Shown one piece after another: positions 44,370 through 52,868 of a stretch of DNA of 64,000 nucleotides. A model generated the notes under the pieces. It was not told where the DNA came from, did no database searches, and worked only from the letters and a program-made list of their open reading frames with translations. Numbering within the stretch: the first letter of the stretch is position 1; each line of letters begins with the position of its first letter. A program made the position numbers and the translations under genes. Source of the DNA: Gammaproteobacteria bacterium (GTDB lineage Bacteria > Pseudomonadota > Gammaproteobacteria > Steroidobacterales > Steroidobacteraceae); NCBI GenBank assembly GCA_025359565.1, contig JANYFY010000025.1:124001-188000 (forward strand), given 5' to 3'.

Positions 44370-44414
44370 TATTAGGTTGCGAGGAAAGTAATAGGTTGCG
44401 AGGATAGTAATAGG
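44358..44414 (+). repeat. Three tandem 19-bp repeats spanning stop codon and next RBS
   Basis: Units TTACGAGGATAGTATTAGG, TTGCGAGGAAAGTAATAGG and TTGCGAGGATAGTAATAGG run head to tail from the last codons and TAG of the flavoprotein gene to 2 nt before the GTG of the antiporter. Each unit carries GAGG and TAGG (SD-like), so copy number sets the intercistronic distance and the number of ribosome sites. Confidence 0.85.
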
Positions 44415-44416
44415 TA

Positions 44417-45616
44417 GTGAGCACGAGCGAAATATTTTTAATCGCCATGGCGATTATATTTGTGGTTCCCTATCTCATATGGAGAGTAGGGAAGACTGAC
44501 TATTACGCGCCTCTGGTAGTGGTCCAGATTATTACGGGTATCCTACTTGGCCCCGGCATATTGGGTGCGTTGTATCCGCACTACTATGGATTTGTGTTTA
44601 ATACGGCGGTGGTTCAGGCGCTGAACGGTGTGGCTTGGTGGGCCGTCATGGTTTTTGTTTGGATTGCTGGCATTGAACTGGATTTACAGGGAGTCTGGGC
44701 GCATCGGCGTGAGAGTGGTATCACCGCAGGTCTCGCGTTGGGTACTCCTTTGTGGTTAGGCTGCATGGTGGCTCTGGGTCTTTTACGGTTCGGTGGATGG
44801 GTGGGTGCAAGCGCAGCACCCTGGCAATTTGTTCTTGGTATCGGGATGGCCTGTGCGGTGACGGCTTTACCCATACTAATTTTGTTAATGGAAAAATTGG
44901 AAATTCTCCGTCAACCGATTGGGCAGCGGATTTTGCGTTATGCCAGCATGGACGATATTGCCATCTGGGGAGTGCTCGCGTTAATCCTGATGGACTGGCA
45001 AAGAATCGGCAAACAATTTTTTTTCCTCTTGAGTTTCGCGGTAGCCAGTTGGTTACTCCGTCGTTTGATGCTGTGGTTGCAGGAACGTGATCGCTGGTAT
45101 GTGGGTCTCATGTGGCTTCTAGTATGTGGCTTAGGTGCCGACTGGTCTGGTCTGCATTTTATGGTGGGAGCCTTCTTAGCGGGTGCTGTTATGGACCGTC
45201 ATTGGTTCGATCAGAGCCGAATGGATATGCTGCGGCATAATGTGCTGCTTGTCATGATGCCAGTATTTTTCCTAAGTACGGGTTTGCGAACCAATTGGAC
45301 TATGGGAGGGTCCGCAGTGTTTTTAGTTGCAGGAGTGTTATTAATTGCCTCGGTAAGCGGCAAACTGTTGGGCATGCGGGTGGCGGGACGCATCCTTAAA
45401 TGGCAACCGGGCGAAAGTTCTTTGATAGGGTGGCTGTTGCAGACCAAAGCGCTCATCATGATTATCTTTGTGAACGTACTACTCGATAAGAAAATCATCA
45501 CCAATGCTACGTTTACAGCGTTGTTGTTAATGGCGGTCGGTAGCACTATGCTGACGATACCTATCGCAAACCCTAAACTAATACGGCTACGCGCACTGAT
45601 TTCTAAAGCGGCTTGA
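44417..45616 (+). CDS. CPA2-family cation:proton antiporter (Kef-like)
   Basis: 399 aa, about 12 membrane segments: IITGILLGPGILGALYP (conserved glycine-proline motif), VFVWIAGIELDLQGVW (the GIELD signature of Kef/NhaP-type antiporters), SMDDIAIWGVLALIL with the transport Asp pair, and QTKALIMIIFVNVLLD. No C-terminal RCK/TrkA domain, so shorter than KefB/C. GTG start at 44417. It follows the DMGDH-like gene through the repeat array and may exchange Na+/K+ for H+ during amine catabolism. Confidence 0.88.
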   Translation: MSTSEIFLIAMAIIFVVPYLIWRVGKTDYYAPLVVVQIITGILLGPGILGALYPHYYGFVFNTAVVQALNGVAWWAVMVFVWIAGIELDLQGVWAHRRESGITAGLALGTPLWLGCMVALGLLRFGGWVGASAAPWQFVLGIGMACAVTALPILILLMEKLEILRQPIGQRILRYASMDDIAIWGVLALILMDWQRIGKQFFFLLSFAVASWLLRRLMLWLQERDRWYVGLMWLLVCGLGADWSGLHFMVGAFLAGAVMDRHWFDQSRMDMLRHNVLLVMMPVFFLSTGLRTNWTMGGSAVFLVAGVLLIASVSGKLLGMRVAGRILKWQPGESSLIGWLLQTKALIMIIFVNVLLDKKIITNATFTALLLMAVGSTMLTIPIANPKLIRLRALISKAA

Positions 45617-45624
45617 TTTCGACA

Positions 45625-45651
45625 CTGTGCGCCGGAGTGACCAGCGCACAG
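45625..45651. terminator. Hairpin between convergent genes
   Basis: CTGTGCGC and GCGCACAG form perfect 8-bp arms around an 11-nt loop, 9 nt after the antiporter stop. No strong U-run, but the position between convergent genes fits a bidirectional 3' end. Confidence 0.5.
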
Positions 45652-45682
45652 ACTCTCTAAATTAATGTCTTAATTTACTAGG

Positions 45683-46024
45683 CTACTTCGGCGGAATTCT
45701 CTTACTCAGAGCATTTTCCTGCTGATTTAATGTCTTCTGTTCCGATTGGGTGATGTGGCCGCCATTTTGACTGGCCATGTCTCGTTCCTCCTGCCGAATT
45801 TGACGATCGTGCTTATGTAACGAAGCGGCTTGCCTTTTGGTGAGGGTTCCATTCTTTACATCCTGATGAATGCGCTTGCTCTGATTGGAAAGCCGCGTAT
45901 TCACTTCCTCACGTCGGGGATGATTCTTCTGAAAGGTTGTGTCGGCCGATGATATGCCCACTAAACCGACCAGCGACCCGGTAAGAGCGGCGACCGTGAT
46001 GAACTTGCGTACTGAAATCAACAT
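45683..46024 (-). CDS. Small exported hydrophilic protein, unknown function
   Basis: 113 aa: signal peptide (VGLVGISSADT cleavage near residue 28), then a highly charged helical protein. The pattern HPRREEVNTRLSNQSKRIHQ, LTKRQAASLHKHDRQIRQEERDMA and NGGHITQSEQKTLNQQENALSKRI belongs to a hypothetical family seen in many proteobacteria (conserved NQxxRI, QExxM, NGGHIT, LNQQEN). Periplasmic; function unknown. Faces the MscS gene divergently. Confidence 0.8.
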   Translation of the reverse strand: MLISVRKFITVAALTGSLVGLVGISSADTTFQKNHPRREEVNTRLSNQSKRIHQDVKNGTLTKRQAASLHKHDRQIRQEERDMASQNGGHITQSEQKTLNQQENALSKRIPPK

Positions 46025-46190
46025 ATTAGATACCTCTTAAATGATAGCGATGTCACCCGAAGAACAACGCCCAACCAGCCCTTGGGCCTACACGTATTAA
46101 GCGACGTTAATTTAATGCCCATGAGCGCCCCCGGTTCGCTCGGCCAATCGCCTACAGGCTGCGGGTGGCAAATTGTTGTAGGATCACTTT

Positions 46191-48080
46191 ATGCAACCAA
46201 AACATCCCATCCGTTCTACCACGATTTTCGTGACTGCGGTATTCGCTTTATTAAGTGGCGCGCATAACGCTTGCGGACAAGAACCTCACCGTACCGTGTT
46301 GGCCGCTGAGCAAGTGGTGCAAATACTGGACGAGACAGTGGATTGGTACCGAACTTTGGGAACCCAGCAACAGGCCGCTGATCAACCGAGCGACTTATTA
46401 ATTTTGTATGCCAATCGTCAAACCGGTGACAAAGTGATGACTTTGGCGTTTGAAATCGCTCGAGCCAACGCTGAACTTCTAAGTAGTGAAGAAGATTCCG
46501 GTAAGAGTGATACCGAGGCTGCATCTTCGACCCAAACCATGAGTCAGGCGCAGAGTAAAGTGGATTTGCAAGTTAAGGATATTCAAACCGAAATGGACAG
46601 CGACCGTCGTTCATTAGCAACGGCGGCGGCAAGCGATAGGCCAGCACTTCAAGGAAAAATTGCCGAACTACAGGGCGAACTCGACCTTGCAAATGCACGT
46701 CACAATTTGCTCGACACGATTTCAGAATTTACTAATGGTGATAGTGCTCATAGTGCCCGGGCAAGCGCGTTGAAACTACAAATTGACGCCATTGCTGGAT
46801 CTATTCCCTCGTTGAATACAGCCACTGCAGCCGCGACCAGTAGTGTTGTCTCTATACCTACTCTCAATACCGCCCCCTCGGCTAGCAGTACCCTAGGACG
46901 CTTCGGTATCTGGGATTTAGCTTCGAATGTGATTAGGCTCTCACAGAAAATTGCGGCAATTGACGCCATTGATCAGCGCACGCTTAAGTTACAAGCTACT
47001 TTCACTACTATGCGCAATCCACCGTTAGCACAGTTAAAAATATTGTCTACGCGCGGTGATGCGTTAGCGGCGAAGGCGGATACGGTTGCTGGACCCGCCT
47101 TAAAAGCGGTACGTGATCAATTTGATACATTGGCTTGGTTGTTTAAACAGACCTCCGCCATGATCGTTCCCTTGAGTAAGGAAGGAATATTGCTGTCGCA
47201 GTACCGACATAACTTAGCCAACTGGCGCACCGCGCTCAACGCCCAATATCGTCAGGCTTGGAAAGCACTCGCGAGCCGCATAGGAATTTTCGCGGCGCTG
47301 TTGGCCCTGGTATTTGTGATGGCTGAACTCTGGCGACGCGCCGTATTCCGCTATGTGCATGACTCTCGGCGCCGCTTTCAATTGTTATTGGTGCGCAAGA
47401 TAGCGCTGTGGGCTTTGGTGATCGCGATAGCCGCCTCGGCTTTCGCGAGTGAACTAGGATCCTTAGTGACCTTCGCAGGACTCATTACTGCAGGTCTCGC
47501 GGTAGCAATGCAAAGTATTTTGGTCTCAGTAGTCGGCTATTTTTTCTTAATTGGTAAATATGGGATTCGGGTCGGCGATCGAGTTCAAATTGGAACTGTG
47601 TCTGGAGAGGTCATCGAGTTGGGTCTAGTGCGTTTACACTTGATGGAACTAGACGACCGTGGTTCCCTAGGGCCGACCGGTCGAGTGGTCGCATTCGCTA
47701 ATTCAATAGTCTTTCAATCCTCGGGCGGACTATTCAAACAGATTCCAGGTGTAGATATCGCCTGGCATGACGCCACACTGAAGCTACCGCAGGGGTGTGA
47801 TACTGCAGTGGTTAAAGACCAGTTGCTCGCCGCAGTCACCGGTGTGGTCCAAGAGTACCGTGTTGAGATAGAACGCCAAAGCAAGGAAATTCAAAAGAAT
47901 TCCGCTTCAAAGGCGGGCACCGAGGTCACACCGCAAGTACAGTTGCGTTTTTCTAATGATGGAGTGGAAGCACTAGTGCGCTATCCCGTCAATTTAAAAC
48001 ATTCAGCAGAGATCGATGAGCGGGTGTCCAGAGAGTTATCGGGGGTAATTTCAAATACGCTCAAGACACCCACGCACTAA
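46191..48080 (+). CDS. MscS-family mechanosensitive channel with periplasmic coiled-coil domain
   Basis: 629 aa. A signal peptide (to about residue 29, HNACGQ) is followed by a long periplasmic region (30-365) rich in Ala/Gln/Asp with coiled-coil segments (about 115-185). Then come membrane segments at about 366-388, 405-425 and 432-455 and the MscS beta domain (GYFFLIGKYGIRVGDRVQIGTVSGEVIELGLVRLHL; VAFANSIVFQSSG). TM3 pore helix is GLITAGLAVAMQSILVSVVG. It relieves hypo-osmotic shock. ATG at 46191. Convergent with the TIGR03118 gene. Confidence 0.88.
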   Translation: MQPKHPIRSTTIFVTAVFALLSGAHNACGQEPHRTVLAAEQVVQILDETVDWYRTLGTQQQAADQPSDLLILYANRQTGDKVMTLAFEIARANAELLSSEEDSGKSDTEAASSTQTMSQAQSKVDLQVKDIQTEMDSDRRSLATAAASDRPALQGKIAELQGELDLANARHNLLDTISEFTNGDSAHSARASALKLQIDAIAGSIPSLNTATAAATSSVVSIPTLNTAPSASSTLGRFGIWDLASNVIRLSQKIAAIDAIDQRTLKLQATFTTMRNPPLAQLKILSTRGDALAAKADTVAGPALKAVRDQFDTLAWLFKQTSAMIVPLSKEGILLSQYRHNLANWRTALNAQYRQAWKALASRIGIFAALLALVFVMAELWRRAVFRYVHDSRRRFQLLLVRKIALWALVIAIAASAFASELGSLVTFAGLITAGLAVAMQSILVSVVGYFFLIGKYGIRVGDRVQIGTVSGEVIELGLVRLHLMELDDRGSLGPTGRVVAFANSIVFQSSGGLFKQIPGVDIAWHDATLKLPQGCDTAVVKDQLLAAVTGVVQEYRVEIERQSKEIQKNSASKAGTEVTPQVQLRFSNDGVEALVRYPVNLKHSAEIDERVSRELSGVISNTLKTPTH

Positions 48081-48106
48081 TAAGAGTTAAAAAGCTTTTC
48101 TTATTT
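48080..48106. terminator. AT-rich inverted repeat at convergent 3' ends
   Basis: AATAAG...AAAAGCTTTT...CTTATT around the ends of the MscS and TIGR03118 genes, only 20 bp apart. It could act as a weak bidirectional terminator. Confidence 0.3.
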
Positions 48107-49528
48107 AAGATCAAGCCGACCATAACTACCATTGGCCTCATTATTTGTACCTGCCGCAAAAAACAAGGTGTTGTGAGGCTGACTGTTAGCATCATTGCCA
48201 AAGGCAATTCCCCATAGTCCCGGTGTGGCGATGGCCGTCCCGCTGGCATTATTCACGCTACCGATGAAAATGCCGGTGGCTGAGTCATAACCATTGATCT
48301 TACCGTCACCAAAATTGCCGATCAGCAAGGCATTGCTGAGGCTACCAAAATCTGTCGGTGCCAAGGCAATACCCCAGGGAGCGTTAAGCGCGCCCCCCGC
48401 AATCAATTGTTTTATCAATTTTCCGTTGGTGTCATAGATATCCACATAACCCAAACCGGGACCGTTACTGTTATCGTGTTGGGCGGGCGCTATTTGTTGC
48501 GCGTAGCTTACGTAAATTTGCGTGGCACCCGATGCACCGTTGGCGATGGCTTGAATACCGAAGGGGGCATAGCCGGCCGGGATAGTGGTGTCAGTAAAGG
48601 TGAACGCCGTGGCGGAAGTCGCCTGTTTAGTGAAGTCGGCGGCAAATACGTCAATTTTGGTGTTGTGAAAATCGGCGGCATATAGAAAATAATTGGCACC
48701 ATTCTTAGCAATCGCTAAACCCTTGTAAACGGCACCACCGCTATCTGTATACATAGTTATCGCATGCGCGGGATCCACTGCCCCCGACCAGCCGGCAATC
48801 TGGCCGCCCTCGCCATCATATATAAAATTCGCCGCTCCCGACTTGCCACCGGCCGTCACCGTGAAATCCGTGCTGTTGGTGCTGGTATTAAACACAATGC
48901 CAGTAGGATCAAATGCCACCCCACCTCCGCTCGCCGCGAAGCTCACGACCAGCGGCGTGGGTGGTTGTTGCGGTATACCCGCACCGTCGTAAAGAGTCGA
49001 GGTTTCAGTATGATTATTGGCAACCCAAGCAAAGAATGGGCCAGCCGGTATGGCTATTCCCCAAGGATTGACCAAATTAACATCAATATGGGCTGGCGTA
49101 GCGGCCGTGGTATCGCCCACCAAATTCGTCAGCGTAAACGCGCTGGCCGGATTGACAGTCAACATAGCCGAAGCGGTGGTGCTGCCACCACCACCATACG
49201 CATTACCGGTCGTCGTGCAAGTCAGGGTATAAGTGGCGGCTCCGCTGGTCGCGGGAGTAACGCTACTCGATCCCGACACCGTCTGCGCGCCAGTCCATCC
49301 GCCACTGGCGGTGCAACTGCTGCCGGCGCTGGAACTCCAGGTAAGCTTGGCGCTCTGTCCGAGAGTAATTGCAGTCGGAGCTACCGTAAGGGTGATCATC
49401 GGTGCAGGCGTAGGAGTTCCTCCTCCGCCTCCGCCTCCGCCCCCATAGCCACCTCCACCGCAGCTCACCCCAAGAATGGCGCACAAGATACCGATCACGC
49501 CTTTCGCTGCGATAACAGGGCTACGCAT
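48101..49528 (-). CDS. TIGR03118-family lipoprotein
   Basis: 475 aa. Lipoprotein signal with Cys near residue 23 (LGVSCGGGG) and a Gly-rich linker of nine glycines. An Ig-like domain (about 43-125; ITLTVAPTAITLGQSAKLTWSS), then the TIGR03118 beta-propeller (about 135-475) with repeated VNPWGIAIPAGPFFAWVANN, GLAIAKNGANYFLYAADF, APWGIALAPTDF and TPGLWGIAFGND. Surface-exposed; function unknown. ATG 49528 has AGGAG 7 nt upstream, better than a GTG six codons earlier. It starts 103 bp beyond the hpaI stop on the same strand, so it could be read through from the hpa operon. Confidence 0.85.
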   Translation of the reverse strand: MRSPVIAAKGVIGILCAILGVSCGGGGYGGGGGGGGGTPTPAPMITLTVAPTAITLGQSAKLTWSSSAGSSCTASGGWTGAQTVSGSSSVTPATSGAATYTLTCTTTGNAYGGGGSTTASAMLTVNPASAFTLTNLVGDTTAATPAHIDVNLVNPWGIAIPAGPFFAWVANNHTETSTLYDGAGIPQQPPTPLVVSFAASGGGVAFDPTGIVFNTSTNSTDFTVTAGGKSGAANFIYDGEGGQIAGWSGAVDPAHAITMYTDSGGAVYKGLAIAKNGANYFLYAADFHNTKIDVFAADFTKQATSATAFTFTDTTIPAGYAPFGIQAIANGASGATQIYVSYAQQIAPAQHDNSNGPGLGYVDIYDTNGKLIKQLIAGGALNAPWGIALAPTDFGSLSNALLIGNFGDGKINGYDSATGIFIGSVNNASGTAIATPGLWGIAFGNDANSQPHNTLFFAAGTNNEANGSYGRLDLK

Positions 49529-49631
49529 GTTTACTCTCCTGGACACGGAAATCGTGTCTCAATAGGAGTAAGTGCCTATTCTTCGCAGAATGGTTTAATC
49601 CACTCTCACTGAGGTTAAATTCAACTGAGTT

Positions 49632-50450
49632 TTAATACGGCGAATCGCTGGGGGACTTTTGCACGCTATCAGGGGACTTTGTGAATTCTTTGAAAGCATC
49701 CACCAAGTCCCGCGCGGATTTAACCAGAAGTGTGGTGTCCACGCCTACTGCGACAAACAGCGCGCCTAATTTTAAATAGTGCGCTGCGGTCTTTCGATCA
49801 CTCGTGAGGGTGCCCGCCGCCTTGCCTAGCTTTCTGACGGTGGCGATGCCCCGTTCAATGGCCTCGGTGACTTTCGGATCGGATGGTTTTCCTAATAAAC
49901 CCATGGTGGCCGATAAATCAGCGGGTCCGAAGAACACGCCGTCGATTCCCTCCACTTGGGTAATGTCAGCAAGATTTCCCATCGCAGTTACAGACTCGAC
50001 TTGCGCAATTACGCACATTTGCTCATCGGCCTTAACGAGGTAGTCATCGATCTGATTCCAACGTGAGGCGCGTGCAAGAGCGCTTCCTACACCGCGTATG
50101 CCGCGAGTCGGATAGCGCGTTGCCGCTACTACATGCACCGCCTGTTCAGCCGTCTCCACCATTGGAACTAGCAAGGTTTGTACTCCACCATCCAAATACT
50201 GCTTTATAAGTTCCGCATCACCAGACACGGGTCGCACTACAGCCTGTGTGCTGTAAGGTGCCATCGCTTGTAGTTGAGGCAATACGCTGCGCGGATCGTT
50301 CGGTGCATGCTCAGCGTCTATACATAGCCAGTCGAAACCAGTGCTTGCCAGTAGCTCTGTTACGTAAGCATTCGATAACCCCGCCCAAAGGCCGATTTGA
50401 GGTCGACCCGTTAAGAGGGCCTGCTTGAAAGTATTGGTGGGGATTTTCAT
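49632..50450 (-). CDS. hpaI: 4-hydroxy-2-oxoheptanedioate aldolase
   Basis: 272 aa class II HpcH/HpaI aldolase. Catalytic/metal residues in [15 protein letters not shown] (His-Glu region), [13 protein letters not shown] (metal Glu) and [19 protein letters not shown] (metal Asp). Final step: cleaves 4-hydroxy-2-oxoheptanedioate to pyruvate and succinate semialdehyde. Last gene of the hpa operon, 27 bp after hpaH. The C-terminal 15 residues are Ser/Pro-rich. Confidence 0.93.
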   Translation of the reverse strand: MKIPTNTFKQALLTGRPQIGLWAGLSNAYVTELLASTGFDWLCIDAEHAPNDPRSVLPQLQAMAPYSTQAVVRPVSGDAELIKQYLDGGVQTLLVPMVETAEQAVHVVAATRYPTRGIRGVGSALARASRWNQIDDYLVKADEQMCVIAQVESVTAMGNLADITQVEGIDGVFFGPADLSATMGLLGKPSDPKVTEAIERGIATVRKLGKAAGTLTSDRKTAAHYLKLGALFVAVGVDTTLLVKSARDLVDAFKEFTKSPDSVQKSPSDSPY

Positions 50451-50477
50451 AGGTTCCTCCGATCAGACCAAAGTAAA

Positions 50478-51281
50478 CTAGATAAACCGTAACGAGATAT
50501 TCCCAAGCGGACCGTAGTCGGCATGCAAAACATCTCCTCGTACCGCAGGTGTGGGCCGTGTGAACGAACCGCTGAGGACAATATCGCCTGCATTAAGTTC
50601 TTCGCCATGCGATGCAATTTTATTGGCCAGCCATGCGACACCCGCAGCCGGGTGATTGAGCACCGCGGCGGCAAGTCCGGTCTCTTCAATCACACTATTC
50701 TTATAAAGCATCGCACCCACCCAGCGTGGATCAATGGAATCTGGCCTGACCGGGCGGCCACCCAGCACTACGCCTGCGTTGGCCGCAAAATCAGCGATTG
50801 TGTCAAATACTTTACGCATCGCCTTGGTATCTCGGTCGAATTGCTCAATTCGAGCGTCAATTATTTCTAAAGCAGGTGTGATGTACTCGGTAGCCTTCAA
50901 CACGTCAAAAAGCGTTACGCCGGGACCTTTTAGCGGTGCGCGCAATACAAACGCCAGCTCGACTTCAACCCGCGGTGCGATAAATTGCTCGATTGAAATA
51001 TCGCTACCTGTTTCAAAGAACATATCATCCATTAAAGGCGCATAGTCAGGCTCGGTGATTTGGGACGCCATTTGCATGGCACGCGAAGTAAGACCAATTT
51101 TCCGTCCTCGGATTTGTCGCCCGTCTGCGATCTCAAATTTAACCCATTCGATTTGAATGGCATATCCATCCTCAATGGTCATATGAGGATATTCGCTGGA
51201 AAAATGTCTGAGTGGAGTTCGACTCTTGCGGGCATCGTAGAGTCGCTTTGCCAAGGAGCGGGTGATTTCTGGGGATAGCAT
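50478..51281 (-). CDS. hpaH: 2-oxo-hept-4-ene-1,7-dioate hydratase
   Basis: 267 aa, hydratase/decarboxylase of the FAH-related MhpD/HpaH fold. It has [37 protein letters not shown] (metal Glu pair), [11 protein letters not shown] and the terminal [19 protein letters not shown]. Adds water to 2-oxohept-4-ene-1,7-dioate, giving the HpaI substrate. Spaced 23 bp from hpaF and 27 bp from hpaI. Confidence 0.93.
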   Translation of the reverse strand: MLSPEITRSLAKRLYDARKSRTPLRHFSSEYPHMTIEDGYAIQIEWVKFEIADGRQIRGRKIGLTSRAMQMASQITEPDYAPLMDDMFFETGSDISIEQFIAPRVEVELAFVLRAPLKGPGVTLFDVLKATEYITPALEIIDARIEQFDRDTKAMRKVFDTIADFAANAGVVLGGRPVRPDSIDPRWVGAMLYKNSVIEETGLAAAVLNHPAAGVAWLANKIASHGEELNAGDIVLSGSFTRPTPAVRGDVLHADYGPLGNISLRFI

Positions 51282-51304
51282 GAAAATCTCTTGTTACGCG
51301 ATAC

Positions 51305-51709
51305 TTAAGGCTTCTTGAAACGGGTGTGCAAATTATTGTGTTTCCAAGTGCCAACCTCGCTGAATTCGTTGAGTTCCAGGGAGAGGGCCAATCCCTGGAC
51401 GGCGTAGCTTTCCGCAAAATGGGCTTTCATGAGCTCGAATAGGCCGTTAGCAGTAGCGTCTTTTGCAATTTGGCTTCTTCCTGCGCCAATTTTTAAGTTT
51501 GCATGGACAAATCCGGCAGCTGCATCGCTCCCGTCCGCGATACAAAAATCCTCGCAGGGCAACGCACGTACTCGGATACCGCCAGGGGGAAATAGGGCTA
51601 TTCCTTCAACGCGTAAATTCATCATAAATTGGGCGAGCTTACGGCACAGCTCTGGGAAGCGCCCTAAATGACGTAAATTGCCGCTGTATTCCAACGTCAT
51701 ATGCGACAT
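51305..51709 (-). CDS. hpaF: 5-carboxymethyl-2-hydroxymuconate isomerase homologue without Pro1
   Basis: 134 aa, tautomerase-superfamily CHM isomerase: HMTLEYSGNL start, IRVRALPCEDFCIADG, FVHANLKIGAGRS, ELMKAHFAESY, EFSEVGTWKHNNLH. The family depends on an N-terminal proline (after Met removal) as acid-base catalyst, as in E. coli MPHF. Here the codons read ATG TCG CAT ATG ACG, so residue 1 of the mature protein is Ser. An in-frame TAG sits directly upstream, so no alternative start restores Pro. Slightly longer than E. coli HpaF (126). Position in the operon supports the CHMI role, but activity is doubtful. Confidence 0.88.
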   Translation of the reverse strand: MSHMTLEYSGNLRHLGRFPELCRKLAQFMMNLRVEGIALFPPGGIRVRALPCEDFCIADGSDAAAGFVHANLKIGAGRSQIAKDATANGLFELMKAHFAESYAVQGLALSLELNEFSEVGTWKHNNLHTRFKKP

Positions 51710-51723
51710 CTAAATTCCTCGAT

Positions 51724-52545
51724 TCACTCGGTAATGGTCATCGTGGCAATCGTACAGCCCACGGCAAATATCGGAATGGGCTGATAGAAATGGACAGACC
51801 CTAAGCCTTTGGCGGCGGCCGAAACGCTGATGAAGGTGCGGATCTCGAAACCACCCTGACCGGCCTCTCGATAGGTATCCGTATCGTTATAGGCTAGAAG
51901 AGCAGCCTTATTATTTGCAGACCAACTTCTTAAAAATTCGCGATCCCAAGTTTCATTAATCTTGCCTGAGTCGGGCGTGGCAGGCCAATGCGATATACCA
52001 CCGGTGCCTAGAATCGCTATCCGCTCGGAGCAGGTATCAGCTGCTCGCCGCAGAGCCTCGCCGAATGCCCAGGCGCGATGTAATGGCGTTAAAGGAGGTC
52101 CCTGGCAATTAATATTCATAGGGACTATCGTAAGATCATAGTCCGGGGTCAAAAAATGCAGTGGCACCATGATGCCATGATCGAATTTCCACTCCTCGGC
52201 GTACGCAATATCAACGCTTTGCATAATTTCTTGGATTAGGCGTCTAGAAAGGTCTGCATTGCCGGGAACGCTGGTGCGTGCAATCCCAAGCCACTGAGGA
52301 TCTTCGATAGGTCCCTCGTATCGATCGGCCATACCGATGGCGAAAGAGGGCATATTACTCATAAAGAAGTTAGCGAAGTGTTCTGCGGCTATGACGACGA
52401 GTGCATCCGGACGGCTAGCCTTGAGTTGCTCGGACATGCTACGGTAAGCTGCATGTAGGCTTTTTACGGCAGTGGGCTCTGCCATATGGGCTCGACCAGT
52501 AATACCGGGTGCATGGCTGCAAATGCCGGCAAAAACCAAGCTCAT
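51724..52545 (-). CDS. LigB-type class III extradiol dioxygenase, catalytic subunit (HpaD role)
   Basis: 273 aa. Fe(II) ligands His11 (CSHAP), His56 (AEHFANFF) and Glu234 (GGFEIRT), and catalytic base His186 (GTGGISH), are all present. Conserved FDHGIMVPLHFL and PMNINCQGPPLTPLHRAWAFGEAL resemble protocatechuate 4,5-dioxygenase LigB and gallate dioxygenases more than E. coli HpaD. In this operon the expected substrate is 3,4-dihydroxyphenylacetate with 2,3 cleavage. ATGA overlap with the LigA-type gene upstream shows a two-subunit enzyme. Confidence 0.9.
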   Translation of the reverse strand: MSLVFAGICSHAPGITGRAHMAEPTAVKSLHAAYRSMSEQLKASRPDALVVIAAEHFANFFMSNMPSFAIGMADRYEGPIEDPQWLGIARTSVPGNADLSRRLIQEIMQSVDIAYAEEWKFDHGIMVPLHFLTPDYDLTIVPMNINCQGPPLTPLHRAWAFGEALRRAADTCSERIAILGTGGISHWPATPDSGKINETWDREFLRSWSANNKAALLAYNDTDTYREAGQGGFEIRTFISVSAAAKGLGSVHFYQPIPIFAVGCTIATMTITE

Positions 52546-52868
52546 ATGTTAGCTACTTTTTCGTTCAAGTCAGTGGTCATGGCATAAATGCCAGCACGTA
52601 CCGCACCATGCTGAGTTACGCCATTACGCATGGCCGCAATGTATTCAGGCCACGGCATGCCAAGATAAGCGGCATAGTGCATGAGTAATTGTCCGTTAGC
52701 CCCTAGGACATAAATTAAACCAATATTGTGAGTCTCAATTGCGGCACGTTCCTCGCGCGTTAGATCGTATCGATCTAGAACATTGCCGGGTGCAGAGCGA
52801 AATAGCGCTTGTACGCCCGGATCACGGTTGAGGTCAAAGAGAAATTTCTGCATCGAGTACAGACTCAT
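52542..52868 (-). CDS. LigA-type small subunit of extradiol dioxygenase
   Basis: 108 aa helical protein of the LigA family: MQKFLFDLNRDPGVQALFRSAP, YDLTREERAAIETHNIGLIYVLGANGQLLMHYA. LigA caps the LigB active site in protocatechuate 4,5-dioxygenase. The frame is open upstream to 52949, but ATG 52868 overlaps the hpaE stop (ATGA) and is where homology begins. Classical HpaD proteins have no such partner, so this is a distinctive feature of the cluster. Confidence 0.9.
   Translation of the reverse strand: MSLYSMQKFLFDLNRDPGVQALFRSAPGNVLDRYDLTREERAAIETHNIGLIYVLGANGQLLMHYAAYLGMPWPEYIAAMRNGVTQHGAVRAGIYAMTTDLNEKVANI

Noticed and set aside
48764-49612. Plus-strand 282-codon open frame
   Set aside because: Antisense to the TIGR03118 gene and very rich in Arg/Ser/Gly from its Gly-rich coding strand; no start signal, no domain.
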